Assembly (NCBI GenBank): GCA_016987375.1
Contig: PJRA01000030.1
Span: 488,371 to 513,783 of the forward strand
Source of the DNA: Brachionus koreanus
Taxonomy: Eukaryota > Rotifera > Eurotatoria > Ploima > Brachionidae
Direction of reading: 5' to 3'
DNA length: 25,413 nucleotides
Of the stretch, positions 1-11,884 are shown in pieces. Position 1 is the stretch's first letter. Every line of letters begins with the position of its first letter. A program made the translations under genes and the position numbers. Under the pieces are notes generated by a model that was given only the letters and a program-made list of their open reading frames with translations, made no database searches and had not been told where the DNA came from.

Positions 1-919
1 ATCCCATTCCTATCCTTTTTTTTCTTATTTATTCAATCATTTAATTTAATTTAAAAGAAATATTTATATTTTAAGTAATTCACAGACATAGTACTGTAAA
101 CAACGGTGTATGTCATAAAGTGTGCCATTTATATTTATTCAATAAACCAAACTAAATTTAAAAAATTACAAAATTTGTTTAAATAATTGAATTTAGGTCA
201 ACAAAACTTGGCTGACCAAAATAATTGATTTTGGCTAAGCAAAAACTGTTTAATCCAAAATAAGCTAACCTAAATTGGCTAACCTGTTAACCAAGTTAAA
301 CCAACATCACTAGTTTCTATCAAAAGTTATACATTAAAAGCAATTTTTAGCCAATTCTCAATAATTTTGAATTGATTTAAAAAATTATTTTATTATTTTT
401 TAGATGAGGACAAACTATTTAAATAGGAGGATATGTATTAAAGACTGCCTAAACATAAAAAGAATGATTTTATTCACAATACATATTAATCTTTAAGTTT
501 ACAAAGTTACTAGCATTTCCTAAATCCCTATCAAATTTTTTTTTTAATTTAAATTTTATGCGAAGAATTATTGTTAACCCATTTGTATGGTGGGAAAATT
601 GAGACCCAAAAGCATCTTTATTTTTATATTAAGATTTTGATTTGAAGTATTTGCATAAATTTTACCCCATTATAGGAAAAAGCTTTAAACTTTTAGATTT
701 TCGTTCATTTTTATTTTGTTAATTCTTAAAGTGAAAAATATTGATACCTGTATTGTTGCTCGAAACAACTTTAAAGAATTTAGAATTGAATTTAAAAGCA
801 TACTAAAAAGAATTTAAACTCGATTTAAAATAAAAAATTAAAAGTCTCTCATCTACTAAATGAGAAAATTTAAAAAATTTTTCTTAACATAATCAGAATT
901 ATTAAAAAGGATTACTTAC
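1..919. other. Probable intron / downstream part of the ABCB9-like gene, no exon recognised
   Basis: A/T-rich sequence on the 3' side of the donor site of the ABCB9-like first exon. I looked on the minus strand for the next conserved exon (the rest of the first core transmembrane helix) and found none. The acceptor-like TTTTTATGTTTAG near 440-455 leads quickly to an in-frame stop. The remaining exons presumably lie beyond the left edge. A degenerate GGCTAACC-type repeat occupies about 195-300. Confidence 0.5.
195..300. repeat. Degenerate short quasi-repeat (TTGGCTAACCAAA-like)
   Basis: Variants of a motif resembling TTGGCTAACCAAAA recur every 13-25 bases: TTGGCTGACCAAAAT, TTTGGCTAAGCAAAA, AAGCTAACCTAAA, TTGGCTAACCTG and AACCAAGTTAAACC. 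Copies are imperfect and spacing is irregular, so this is at best a decayed minisatellite. Confidence 0.35.
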
Positions 920-1634
920 AAACTGCTCCAGCTAATAAGAAAAATGATGCTACTGCAATCAGATGCAAATCGGATTTGGAATACTTGAAAAGTCTAAAGA
1001 GAGATGAACGTTTTTTGTTTGCTTCATTTAAAGTTTCAATCAATATGTCATCTTCTTGTGGGCTTTCTCCAGGATCGCTTCCATCCACATTTGTTTTTTG
1101 ATAGCTATCACTATGCTTTGGTTTTATCAAGGCAAACATATACACTTCGATGAAAAATATAAAGCCTGCAAATATGTTCCATACACACATAAACATGTGG
1201 TTTTTTTCTGGATTAGATCTTTGATCAGCATAGAAGAGCATTTTAATCATGGCAAATGAGTACATTAAAAGACAAAAAAAAGCGCCTATATACCGCTTAT
1301 GAATAAACTTAGTAAAATTGTGAGCATTCTGATGTCTAACGATAGTCCAAAAGACAACTATTGAGAGAAATATGTCTCGCAGAAGTGACACAATCCACAA
1401 ATCGATTAGTGATGTAGCAAAAACATACTTTCCTTGATTTTCTTCTGACAGCCATAAGCCTTGTTTAAATGACTTGGTCACATAAAAAGCGTTTAGCAAA
1501 ACATCAATCAATATAAATGCTAAACTAAGAGTAACGCATATAAATTTTTTTGTATTTGTGCACATTGGACTGGAGTATTTTTTGATTGATTTACCTCGAT
1601 TAAAAGATTTCAAACTTAAATTTTCTATATCCAT
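920..1634 (-). CDS. ABCB9/TAP-like (TAPL) peptide transporter, first exon only (TMD0)
   Basis: The exon encodes 238 residues plus one base and ends at a strong donor (T|GTAAGTAAT) at 918-919. It matches the extra N-terminal TMD0 domain of ABCB9, the lysosomal half-ABC transporter that moves peptides from cytosol to lumen. I see TM helices at about 31-53, 74-98, 113-135 and 147-170, an acidic linker at 172-210, then the start of the core TMD (LFRLFKYSKSDLHLIAVASF, 212-231), which aligns with human KLLSYTKPD...AAAFFL. Asp44 in TM1 and Arg86 in TM2 (ILIDVLL; DLWIVSLLRDIF) sit where the human protein also has a charged pair. The ATG at 1632-1634 is the first in the frame. The nucleotide-binding domain is not in the window. 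Family assignment is from remembered sequence similarity and is fairly secure. Confidence 0.75.
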
Positions 1635-4600
1635 TTTAAATTAAAAATAAATTAAATGTTAATGAATAGAAAAAGTAAATTTAACTGAAACTATGACAAT
1701 GAAATTAATCAACTCAGGTTGGAAACTAAATTTTGGTCGAGATAAATTTTTATCACTGCTTTATTGATTTTCGTAACAGCAATAATTAATTCCACAAAAA
1801 GAGAAAAAAATTGAAATATTAAAATAGAATTAGCTTTTTTAAATTTTATGCAATCATAATTAGTTATTTCAAAACTATTTCGATATTTGCAAGACCTTGA
1901 TACATTCTTCTAAAATGAATAGATTAAAAAACAAAAGATATCTGTGCATACCAAAATAAATTGAATTTCGCTAAATAAATTAAAATGTTCTATAGCATCT
2001 CATGGATGTATCATATTTCTAGGTAGCCTCAAACTGTGTGTTAATTAAAAAAATTCGGCTATTCATCCAATTTATTGCTTATTTTTAAGTCAAAATCAAC
2101 AAACGCCTGCACTAAGATAAGTCTATAACCACTTTATTTTTATTAATCATTATCATTTATCACTCATTTTTTAGCATTAACTTTTGAGCTAGTCAAACAT
2201 TTTAAAGCAACAAAGCCAAATGATTCAACTAAATAAAATATTTGACTCATACAACTAATCTAAAAGCTTTAAAAAAAATCTCATCGTATCGAATAAAAAT
2301 TAAAATAATAAAATATTTTATTTTTAATCAGTGTAAAAATTTTTATTACAAATAGATTTCATGTAAAAAAAGCTAAATTAAAAAAAATTATTTAAATAAA
2401 TATTAAAGGACGCAAAATCGATTAATCCATTAAGTTGTCATTAGATATGAAAGCTCTAATGTTTTTAGCTCAAGTTTAGTAATTAAAGTCTTCTCATTAC
2501 AAATTTATGAATAATTTAGATTGCTTTAAAAATTATTTATTATTCAACAATAAGTTTAAATCCTAGAATCAAATTCTTTGAATCAAAAGTTGAAAAATTC
2601 AAAGAAATGTAATTGAAAATGCATTTTAATTGATTTAATTTATTAAATTATCCTTAAAGAAAGAATTAAATTAACTAAATAAATCCTATTTGTTTTTTAT
2701 CAATTTAGTAAAATAATTTGGGGTCTTTCCCATAGTGAATTCATTAAAAAAAATTATCAAACGTGTTTAAAATAAATAGAAATTTTAGATTAAATTGCTA
2801 ATTATTAGATAAAATTTATTTAAATTTATAGTGTATTCAATTAATGAATCGATATGAAATTCCATTAATTAGACAGCAAAAACTTCATAGTCAAATTTCA
2901 AAATTTCAAACATGAAGAAATTTAAAAAGAAAGCTAGCCATGTGTAATATTGTTTAGCTATTAAGTATTTTTATTTGATTAGTAACAATACTAATGATGA
3001 ATGTGAAACAAAATTAAAGAATACTTAACAACAAAAAAAAAAATGATGAGTTTTATAGCATGTAAAACTAAAAATTTTTTACAAAATATTTTTAATTCAA
3101 ACAATTTAAATTCAAAAAAAAAACACAAAAAAAATCAAACATTTTTATTAATTTTAAGACTAGAAGCACCAATTTAGAAAATTTTTAAAACCTCTTATCT
3201 TTTGAATAGATTTTTCAAATGAGTATATCTTTTTGATTTTTGTAGATTTTAAAAATTTCTTTTAAAAATGATATTACTTAAAAAAATTACTATAAGTTTT
3301 TTAAAAAATTAATATAGTTTTTTTATAAAATATTTTTGAATAAAAAAAAACGTGAAAAAATGCTTGGTGCTTCTAGTTTTAAACTTATTTTACTAATTGT
3401 TTAGTATCTTTTAATAATATTTGAGAATATTTGAAATTTTATCGTCAGGTTCTTTGCTAAAAAAAGGCATAATTTATTTTTTTTTCATTTTTAACATTTT
3501 TTTTCTATTTCAAAAACTACTTTCATATTCTCGAAATGAAAAAAATTATGCGATTTAAATTCTTTATAAAATTTTCTAAAAAATTCAAATCACATTGTTA
3601 ACTCATAAAAATTTAAAAACAACATTTTGGATTTAGAAAAATCAAAATATTGGTTTTTTAAGTAATGCAAAAAATCCGAAAAACATTGGGTTAATTGTTG
3701 AAATTAGTGGATAATTAAAATTTTAAAGCGTGCTAAATGCTCTTTTTTTACATCCTAAATAATAATTAAAGAGTCAAAAAAAATTTGTTTTTATTCAATA
3801 AATCAAATACATAAAAAATAAAAAAGCAAAAATTTTGTTCTTTTCCTTCTTACATCGCAAGAGATTTATATTAAATTAATAAATTTTTGTTAGAAAAATT
3901 ATATTTTAAAATTACTAAAAAAGAGTCAATAATATTTTTGAATTTTAAAAGCAAAAACAAAAAATATTTCAGATTAAATTTTATTGATTTTATTTTATTT
4001 TAATGAAATTTTAATGAAAACCATCTCAAATATAGAAAATTTAATTCATTTTTTTTAGATACTAATATCTTAACAAAATGTTTTTAAATCATGTTACATA
4101 ATATCTTTTGAATCTTAAAAAAAATCACGGTGTAAAAAAACAAAATCTTATATAATCTCAAATTTATTTAAGAATAGATTTATTTCAAAGTTTATTAACA
4201 ATTAATCTAATAATTTGATCTAGATATAATTTGATGATAAAACAAGCTATTAAATAGAAATATCCGATTTTTGATGTAATTACTTCCTACAAATTCTTTA
4301 AATTGTCACTTTGATGCTAACGCACTTAAACAAAACTATTTTGATTGATTTGAATATTTAAGCCATTAATTTTGGACATTAAGAATCCGTACTCTAGTCG
4401 AACGGTTAATTTATTCTCTTAGATACTTGGTCATTCAAAAAAGATTAATGGCTAGATTGTCAAAAATTTAAATACTATTCTAATCTAAATGAATTTTAAT
4501 CTTGCTCCCGGGTCCTTTGGGATTTTGGCAACACAACTTGGTATTTATTAAAATCTCAATTCTAATTGCATAATAGAACAAGAACAAGATAAATTCCCTA

Positions 4601-4677
4601 ATTAAAATTTCCTCTCCTTTTTTTTCATCAAATATTTAAGTATGTCGATTTTTGAATTCTAGAATTTTAGTCTGAAA
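1635..4677. other. Intergenic A/T-rich spacer
   Basis: About 3 kb of A/T-rich sequence between the divergently transcribed ABCB9-like and CLIC genes, so it must hold both promoters. I recognise no coding exon and no RNA gene on either strand. The only structured item is the inverted-repeat element at about 3153-3383. Homopolymer A and T runs dominate 3000-4200. Confidence 0.6.
3153..3383. mobile_element. MITE-like element with CTAGAAGCACCAA terminal inverted repeats
   Basis: The left end at 3153-3172 reads TTTAAGACTAGAAGCACCAA. The right end at 3364-3383 reads TTGGTGCTTCTAGTTTTAAA, its reverse complement apart from one position. The interior of about 190 bp is A/T-rich with no ORF. A degenerate relative of the right half lies at 17790-17873, which supports a dispersed family. 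No clear target duplication could be set because the flanks are A/T-rich. Confidence 0.55.
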
Positions 4678-6020
4678 ATGAAACAGTTATCAAGCAGTGA
4701 AAGTTTTTTAAAAGAGCACTCGAATGAATACCAAAAGCTTGATTTTTTCAAATTCGGCCAATGCTGCTCATACAATTTTCAAATAGCCAACAAGGTAAGC
4801 TTGAAGATAATCTATTCTCACCAAGGCAAATCAGATAACACCAAGATTAACCTAAAGATATTTTACTAAGCAACAATATTTTTAATTAGTTTTAAACTGA
4901 TAAAGCCTATTTTTTTTTACAAACAATTAATAAAATTTTTATCTTCTAAAAAAAAAAAATTTCTCTTCTTGTTAAGTAATAAATATTTTTTGTTAAGAGT
5001 CATAAAAATCATAATTTTAAACATTTAAGATTTTTTTTTGAATACGAACAGGTGAAACCTTATGACTACAGTTACAACAAAATTTTTATTTTTCAAACAA
5101 AATTTTTCATATTACATTAAATGTTTTTTTAGGTTGAGTTGATTGATACGAGCAATAAAAAAGATACCACTGCTTCTATTTTCAGTAGTTATTCAGAGCC
5201 TACGAATTATATAAGTCAACTAGTGATGAGTTCTAATACTGGAGTAGATTTCAACAAGATACATTTATTTGTGAAGGCAGGCCAAGATGGACGTTCGCAA
5301 GGAGCATGTCCTTTTTGTCAGACAGTTTTTTTGCAGCTTCTTGTCAAAGCTAAGACAAACAAATTTAATTTTGACGTTCTTACGATAAACCTTGATAATC
5401 CACCCAAGGAATTCAAGGAGCTGTCGCTCAAGCCACCAGTGCTGCTACATGGCTCTAGTAAACTTCTTGATGCAAATGCTGAAAATAATGCGGTTATTCT
5501 AAGTGACGTAGATGAAATAGCAGAATATCTAGACCAGTCGTATCCAAATACACTTTTAGTTCAGGACAAAACCAACGCAAGAAGTGTTTGCTTAAATGTT
5601 TTTTCTAAATTTTCTCATTTTATTCGCGATGTAGCAACAAAATCCACCGGCCTGGAAGCTGAACTGGAAAAGATTGATAACTTTTTGAAGGAATTATACA
5701 ATAATGATCTAAATGAGGTTAAGTTCATGAACGGTACCGACCAAATGAATCTTGTGGATTGCTATCTTTTACCAAAACTGCAGCATATTCGCATTGCAGG
5801 TGAATCAATTAAGCAATTCAAAATTCCGAATAGATTCAAATTTTTGTGGAAGTATTTAAAAGTTAGCTATGAAACAGATTTATTTTACAAATCATGTCCT
5901 CCTGACAGAGAGATAATTTGCCATTGGTCTAAGAGTTTTTTGTCGCAAAAACATTTGCTGCAAATAATTCAAGAAGCGCCTTACAAAACACTTTCTGTTC
6001 ATGATGAGATAAAAATTTAG
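4678..6020 (+). CDS. CLIC/EXC-4-type chloride intracellular channel protein
   Basis: Two exons, 4678-4794 and 5133-6020, joined in phase 0 across a 338-nt intron (AAG|GTAAGC ... TTTTTTTAG|GTT), give 334 residues. From residue 85 (LFVKAGQDGRSQGACPFC) the protein follows the CLIC fold: a thioredoxin/glutaredoxin-like N-domain that can insert into membranes, then an all-helical GST-like C-domain. CLIC hallmarks include LLPKLQHIRIAG (about 243-254) and the SCPPDREIICHW tail, closest to insect Clic and nematode EXC-4. The redox site is CPFC (Cys98, Cys101), whereas vertebrate CLICs have CPFS. The first exon's 39 residues are low in similarity to anything I know. The start is the first ATG of the open frame before the donor. 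It is slightly longer than typical CLICs (about 240-290 residues) because of N- and C-terminal extensions. Confidence 0.85.
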
Positions 6021-6086
6021 AATTTATTTTCAGCTTTTTTTTTTTTTATTCAAAGGCTTGGTAATAGTTTTTCCGATAGATTTGTA

Positions 6087-6092
6087 AATAAA
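6087..6092 (+). terminator. Candidate polyadenylation signal (AATAAA) of the CLIC gene
   Basis: AATAAA begins 67 nt after the CLIC stop codon and is followed by T-rich sequence. In such A/T-rich DNA the hexamer is common, so only its position supports it. Confidence 0.35.
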
Positions 6093-7307
6093 AATTTTAA
6101 AAAGTTTAAATTTTTTTTATTCATTTTAGCTCAAGTCTTAGTTTAAAAAAAAATTATTAATAATTTGTTGCCATAGGAAAATTGAACAAAATTCATTTCT
6201 TTCTTGATTATTATATTTTGTTTTTTTTGAAAAATATCAAAAGTTTTATTGAAACAAATAGGCAAAGTAGGTTATTCAAATTTGAAAAATAGACTAATTC
6301 GGATTAAAATAAATTGAGAATAATAGATTAAATGATTTAAATAAAATTTAGAGGAAAGATCTTTAAAACGTTGTTGACAAGAAAGATCATAACTAAATCT
6401 TTAAAAAAACATAATTTGCAAAATTTTTTTTAATAATTAACAAATTAATGGTCTTCCGATAGATTAAGTGCTTTACTTTAAATTAAAATTTTAAACAAAA
6501 AAGCTAAAAAATAATTAGTTGATTATTTTAATTTTAAGATTTTCAGTTTAGAATTATATTAAATGAATATTTTTAAATTAGTTTTTTTTATTTATGATCA
6601 TCTATCATATTGTATGATCTCAGGACTAAATTTTTTAAAATTTTTAGAATTGAAGACAATAAATAACTGTTTCAATGTGGCGATACAAACAAATTTTATC
6701 AATAAAAAAGTATCAATTATTTTGTAAGAAAAAAAACCTTGTTTTTTTAAAAATCTTTTAGCAAAAATAATAATATTATTTGATATAAAATTTTGAGTAA
6801 ACTTAAATTTAGTATGTTTTTTTAAACAAAGTTAAAGATTTTTCAGAAAATATTCTTTTTAAAACTATGTATTTTGAAAATAAGTCACTAAAACGATTCA
6901 AATAGAAAAAACAAAATTATTCTAATTAAATTTTAGATAAGAAAAACATGAAAAAAACTTAACTTTTACAATAACAAAACGTTATAAAGTTTTATTATAA
7001 AATTTTTTTATTATAAATTTTAAAATTTGAACCAAAACCGTAGAATTTTTAAAATTTTAAACTCAATTTTAAGCACTCTTATAAATTATAAAAATTTTGA
7101 AATTTTGAATTCATTTTTTTATTTATGGTATTTATGTTATTTGTTAAGCAAACGAATTATACAATAAAATAATTAGAATCATTTATTTAGATATTTAAAA
7201 CAAAATTTCGATCGAATACAACATTTAATGACAGTAATGCAAAAAAAAATTGAAAATTTAATTCCTTTCATTCTTATTTAAGGTTGAATAAAAATTTTAG
7301 TATAATA
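6093..7307. other. Intergenic spacer between convergent CLIC and MEK genes
   Basis: A/T-rich sequence with no recognisable exon. An AATAAA on the minus strand at 7182-7187 is a possible polyadenylation signal for the MEK gene, about 120 nt past its stop codon. Nothing else stands out. Confidence 0.5.
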
Positions 7308-8655
7308 CTATCTTCTCTCATCTGAAATACTCATTCTTTTGACTTTGTTAATCCATGATATGACTGTATCAGCTGGCTCATTTTTGTACTTTTGAATAAA
7401 TGGATGCTGCAACAAACTTTTCAAATCGCCTCGTTCGGAAGGTTCTTTGCGCAAGCAAGTGTCCAAAAAGTCTAAAAATTCTTCACTAAAACAAGACTTT
7501 GGCAAACTTGGTGGAGGCTAAAAAAATTTCAAAAAAAAATTGATTTATCTAAATTTTTTTTGTTGTGTAAAAAATTTAAAAAATAATTACTTGATGAACA
7601 ATGTAATCCAATAGTTCAAAAATAGCCATCGATTGAACACTTGACTTATTTTCGCTTCTAGCAGTGACACCTTGGGGATCGTTTTGAAACAAATTGACAA
7701 TTTCATTTTCATTTGGCACTGGTATCGGATATCTTCCGATAGCCATTTCGACCAAGGACAATCCAAGACTCCAAATATCCGATTGAACTGTATAGCAATA
7801 TCCTTCAAGCCTTTCTGGTGACATATATGACCTTGTTCCTATAAATGTATTAGCCATAGAATCAATCAGTTGTCCACTTACACCAAAATCACATAGTTTT
7901 ATATCCCCATTGGAATTTATTAATATATTAGATGGCTTTACATCTCTGTGCATTATTTGATGTGACTCTCTTAAATATTTAAGACCCATCAAAACTGATT
8001 CTGTTATCTTTCCTAGTATATTCTCAGGTATTCTGTTTACTTTTTTTAATACTAAATCTAAAGATCCTCCATCCATATATTCCATGCATATGTTTATTTC
8101 TCCGTCGCAAGTATACGCTCCATAGAAGCCCACAATATACGGCGAGTTGCATTCATGTAGCACGGTTAACTCTCTTAAAATTTGATTTCTAATTGCAGGC
8201 TTTACTTCAAGATGAATTAGTTTTTTTGCCATGGCAACTCCTAAACGCCTATGCCTTACCAAAAGTACAACACCCCCATTTCCTGAGCCAAGTTCGCCAT
8301 CTACCGACAAATCATCATTGCTTATTTCGCCTATATTCTCTCTTAATTGCAAAAAATTAACTAATCTTTCGACCTGGTCGCTACTAATATCATTTTTTGA
8401 GCGAATTGTTTCTATTAGTTGCTGAATTTTTGGTCTTATGTTCTGTGTTAGATCGTTTGATCTGTTTGTAAGCTGAGAGCTCGAGTCGTTTCTAACAGTC
8501 AATGAGTCAACAGATGCATTTTCTACTCCGGAATTAGTTGATTGAATCGATGTTAGTGGGGGTGGTCTTGGCTTTGTTTGAGGGTTTGTTTTTTGCTGAT
8601 TTTCTGTTTTGGAAGTTTCAGCACTTATAGTCAATTGGTGAATGTTACGAGGCAT
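7308..8655 (-). CDS. MAP kinase kinase of the MEK1/2 class (catalytically intact)
   Basis: Exons 8655-7591 and 7517-7308 are joined in phase 0 over a 73-nt intron (CAA|GTAATT ... TTTTTAG|CCT), giving 424 residues. It is the dual-specificity kinase that relays RAF signals to ERK. The kinase features are complete: glycine loop G123-S-G125-N-G-G128, Lys145, helix-C Glu162, HRDVKPSN with catalytic Asp238, DFG 256-258, and an activation segment nearly the same as human MEK1 ([10 protein letters not shown] then [11 protein letters not shown]). Phosphosites are Ser266 and Thr270, where human has Ser at both. The N-terminus has a possible ERK-docking motif ([10 protein letters not shown], 28-37) and a leucine-rich region at 77-104 resembling the MEK nuclear export helix. 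The proline-rich insert after RYPIPVP is shorter than in vertebrates. The C-terminal exon carries the tail that MAP3Ks dock on. The start is the first in-frame ATG. Confidence 0.93.
7339..7791 (-). repeat. 453-nt tract identical to 11901-12353 (MEK copy 1 side)
   Basis: I compared the two copies line by line at a constant offset of 4562. Every base matches, covering the last 201 coding bases before the intron, all 73 intron bases, and the second exon down to ...WINKV. Identity stops abruptly at both ends. The tract encodes helices F to I and the C-terminal tail of the kinase. Confidence 0.95.
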
Positions 8656-11600
8656 TTTTGAAAAAATGTAAAAAATTTAAATATAAAATAATCTAAATCA
8701 AAAGAGTTCTTGATTGAGACACAATCAAACGGAAGATAAATTTTTGCTCATGGAGTTATCATTTATGCTAATAATATGCCATATATAAAAATTATTAAAA
8801 ATCTTAATTTACATTTAAAATCGAAGAAACAAAGCAAATATTATAATGTTTATGTTGAGAGCGTGCTCAAATTTAGAATGAAACAAGTTGAACAAATAGT
8901 CAAGTATCTTCGGATATTTATGGAATTAGCATTCAATATTTCTTTATTAAAAGTAACAATTTTTACTTGATCTTTAATCAATCAAAATGAAAATTAAATC
9001 CAAAGTTTTCTCCATGCCAAATTGTTTTATCAAAGCATTTTTTCAGCATTTGATTCAATCAAAAGCATTATATTTTTGGATTTTTATTGAAAATCACATT
9101 TATTTTATTAGTAAGCGTAGGGGTTTTATAAATCATACATCCAAATGGTTTAATTTTCAAAAGTTAATTCTTTCTCGTTAAATATAATGCGCTACCTACA
9201 TAATTTTGAAATTATTTTTCCTTAAATTTGAAATTCAACTAAATTTGATTAACGATTTATATTAGAATTTTGTTCTAAGTTGGAAAATTTTGCATGGGCG
9301 TAAGGTAAAATTTTGTTTATTAATCAAAATAGTATTATTAGCTCTGCGAGATTAAGCCATCTTAGATATATTTCTGTAATTAAAATAAGAATAATTAAAT
9401 TATTAAAAAAATTAAATATTCAAAATTTTGGTATCTTATTTGTATAGTATTAGTATAGTTTTGTGTAGTATTTGGGAGTCATTCCGAAAAATGATAATTT
9501 CTACTTCCTTTGAATATTTGATTTAATTTTATAATGGGATTCAAAATTTAATCTTTTAGTCTGTGATGTGAATTATCTAAAAATATTTTAACACAGATCA
9601 AGAACATCATTGGTAACTGACACTGAAACAAATAAAATTTTCCTAAAATTATTGACTTCTTAAATAGTCAAATTGGCGTTTGCCTTAAAAATTAATTAAA
9701 ATTCTCAAAAAAATTCATGAATTTACTTTAATGTGATTTATTAGCGTTAATTTAATGTTTCTAATTTTAAATTTTAAGAAAATTTTTAAACAGATATTGA
9801 AAATTTCATTTTCATCTGATGTTTTTTTTTTAGTTTGTTTTTTAATGATCAAAAAATTGTAATTATATTTATATTTATTTAAGTCATATTTATCAAAAAG
9901 ATATTTTAAATATTGTAGCTTAGCCTAGCAGGGTGACTTGTTTTATTAAAATTTTAAATTTAAGGAAACTATAACGAAAAATTCGAATTTCGATCACCCA
10001 AATTCCCCCAAGATTTTAACTCACCTATATAGATCCACCGATAAACTTGGATTAACCTAATTTCTTCATTTTTTATCAAAATTCTAGACAAAAAACCTAC
10101 TTGCTTAGCTGAAATTTTACTCTTTTGCTCCAAAAAATAACTCGATTATATCTTAATTTTTCCTGTTATTGTTAAAGGATATGAGGAAATATAAAAAAAT
10201 CAAAATTTTGAATATAAGGATGTTTACTTAAAGATCTTTAAGACTTGAACCCAATAATATCAAAATCTATTCATAAAATATGTGCTCAAATTTATAATCA
10301 ATATTTTAGTTAAGAAAGCCATTTCTTTGTAAATTTTTAAATTTCTTAAAACAGTTAAAATAAAGATAGCAGTTGAGAAAAAATGTTAGTTTGATCATTA
10401 AATTTTAAATTGAATTTTGTAATTCTAAATACAAAATTCAGGTGTTGCAGATTTCGTTTCTAAAAATATTACTATTATTTAAATAAAAAAAAAAAAGCAA
10501 AAAAAAGTCTTTTATAGCTTAAAAAACTTTTGAATCAATAAAGATAAATTGAAAACTTTTAAATTAAAATTAAATTTGTTAATTTTTAATTTTGTTTAAC
10601 TGGTTTTATTAGGTTTATTTCGCAATTTTGTGTCAAAAGAAATTTAATCAGGAGCATCCGAGTAATTTGGTAAATTGATTATTTTTGGCAGTTTAATCAG
10701 ATTGTAATCATCATCTCATTTAAGACAAGCAAATATCAAACAAAAAAAAAGCTTCTCATTCCACCAGGACCCAAAATTATCTAATTATTCATAAAAGCTT
10801 AATAATATATGATGTTAATCACAAAAATAAAAAAAATTTCAAAGGTTGTCACTTGATTAACATACTAAATAATTGAATTAATATCTAACATTGATGTCTT
10901 TGTGACTCAAGTGAAATATTTTTGTCTTTAAATAAACATTTGGCTCTTAGAAATTCTTATTTCTTTTAAATCTCAATTTATTCCTTTATTAAATCTATGA
11001 TCCGTTTCAAATTGAGAGATAAAAACGAAAAATTTAAATATTTAATTTAAAAGAAATTTTGATGGATAAAATTTTTTCAAAAAAATTATTTAAAATTTAA
11101 ATAAAAGAAAGAACAAGATATTGTTGTATTATTTAATCACTATTTATTTTTTTCTACTAATATTTTAGTGATCAGACAATTTTTTTAGCACTTTTGAAAT
11201 CATTAAATTTGAGAATTATTTTGAATAAAGTCAACAAATTAAAAACTTCTTCATTAATTAGATATTTTAATTTAAAAAATTACCTAAATCGAAAGTTTAA
11301 AAATGAAATATAGGAAATTAATAAATTTTATAGAAAAAAATATGTAAACATTTCTTTTTTTAGCAGAATTTATTTATTAAATTAATTTATCCAGAAAAAT
11401 TGAGTTAACTGTTCTTTAACTAAATATTTTAGTTACCTAATAACCGAAAAGATAAAAACTTGGATATTTTTGTCTTAAATAAATAAAGCATACAAGGTTT
11501 ATCTTAGAATTTACCAATCAAAACCTATCATCTAAATTAATGTGACTTGATTATTTATGAGAGAGAAGATGTGCAAGTTTGTTCAAAATAAGTAGGTGTG

Positions 11601-11884
11601 ACCTGATATCGATAAGAATGAAAATTATTATAATCAAAAAAATTAGATTTAGAATCATTTTTTGTCAGAAATTAAAGATTATGAAGATTTGTTATTTTAT
11701 CTAAGAAAATTTATCATCAAAAAAAATTTATGTCAAAAAATAAAAATTGAAATAAACTTATTAACTTAATAAAATCATAATTTTTTATTGATCTAATTAA
11801 TGGATAACTAAAATAAAGCTTAATTTTTTATCAAACTAAAAATAACATTGAGCTATAATTAAATTAAAAAAAAAAACATATTCT
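8656..11884. other. Intergenic spacer between the two MEK genes
   Basis: It contains the promoter and 5' region of the intact MEK gene (next to 8655) and the 3' region of the MEK-like pseudokinase (next to 11885). Two short open frames on the plus strand at 8776-8970 and 8987-9181 have A/T-driven composition and match nothing I know, so I do not call them genes. I see no RNA gene or long repeat. The spacer shows no visible copy of the sequences flanking the first MEK gene. Confidence 0.5.

Noticed and set aside
412..455. Possible second exon of the ABCB9-like gene after a TTTATGTTTAG acceptor
   Set aside because: Joining it in the required phase gives an immediate stop and no similarity to the ABCB9 core.
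8776..9181. Two adjacent 64-codon frames on the plus strand upstream of MEK
   Set aside because: Composition is Ile/Lys/Phe/Asn-rich as expected from A/T-rich DNA, with no recognisable motif, no convincing splice signals, and a position in the 5' region of the minus-strand MEK gene.
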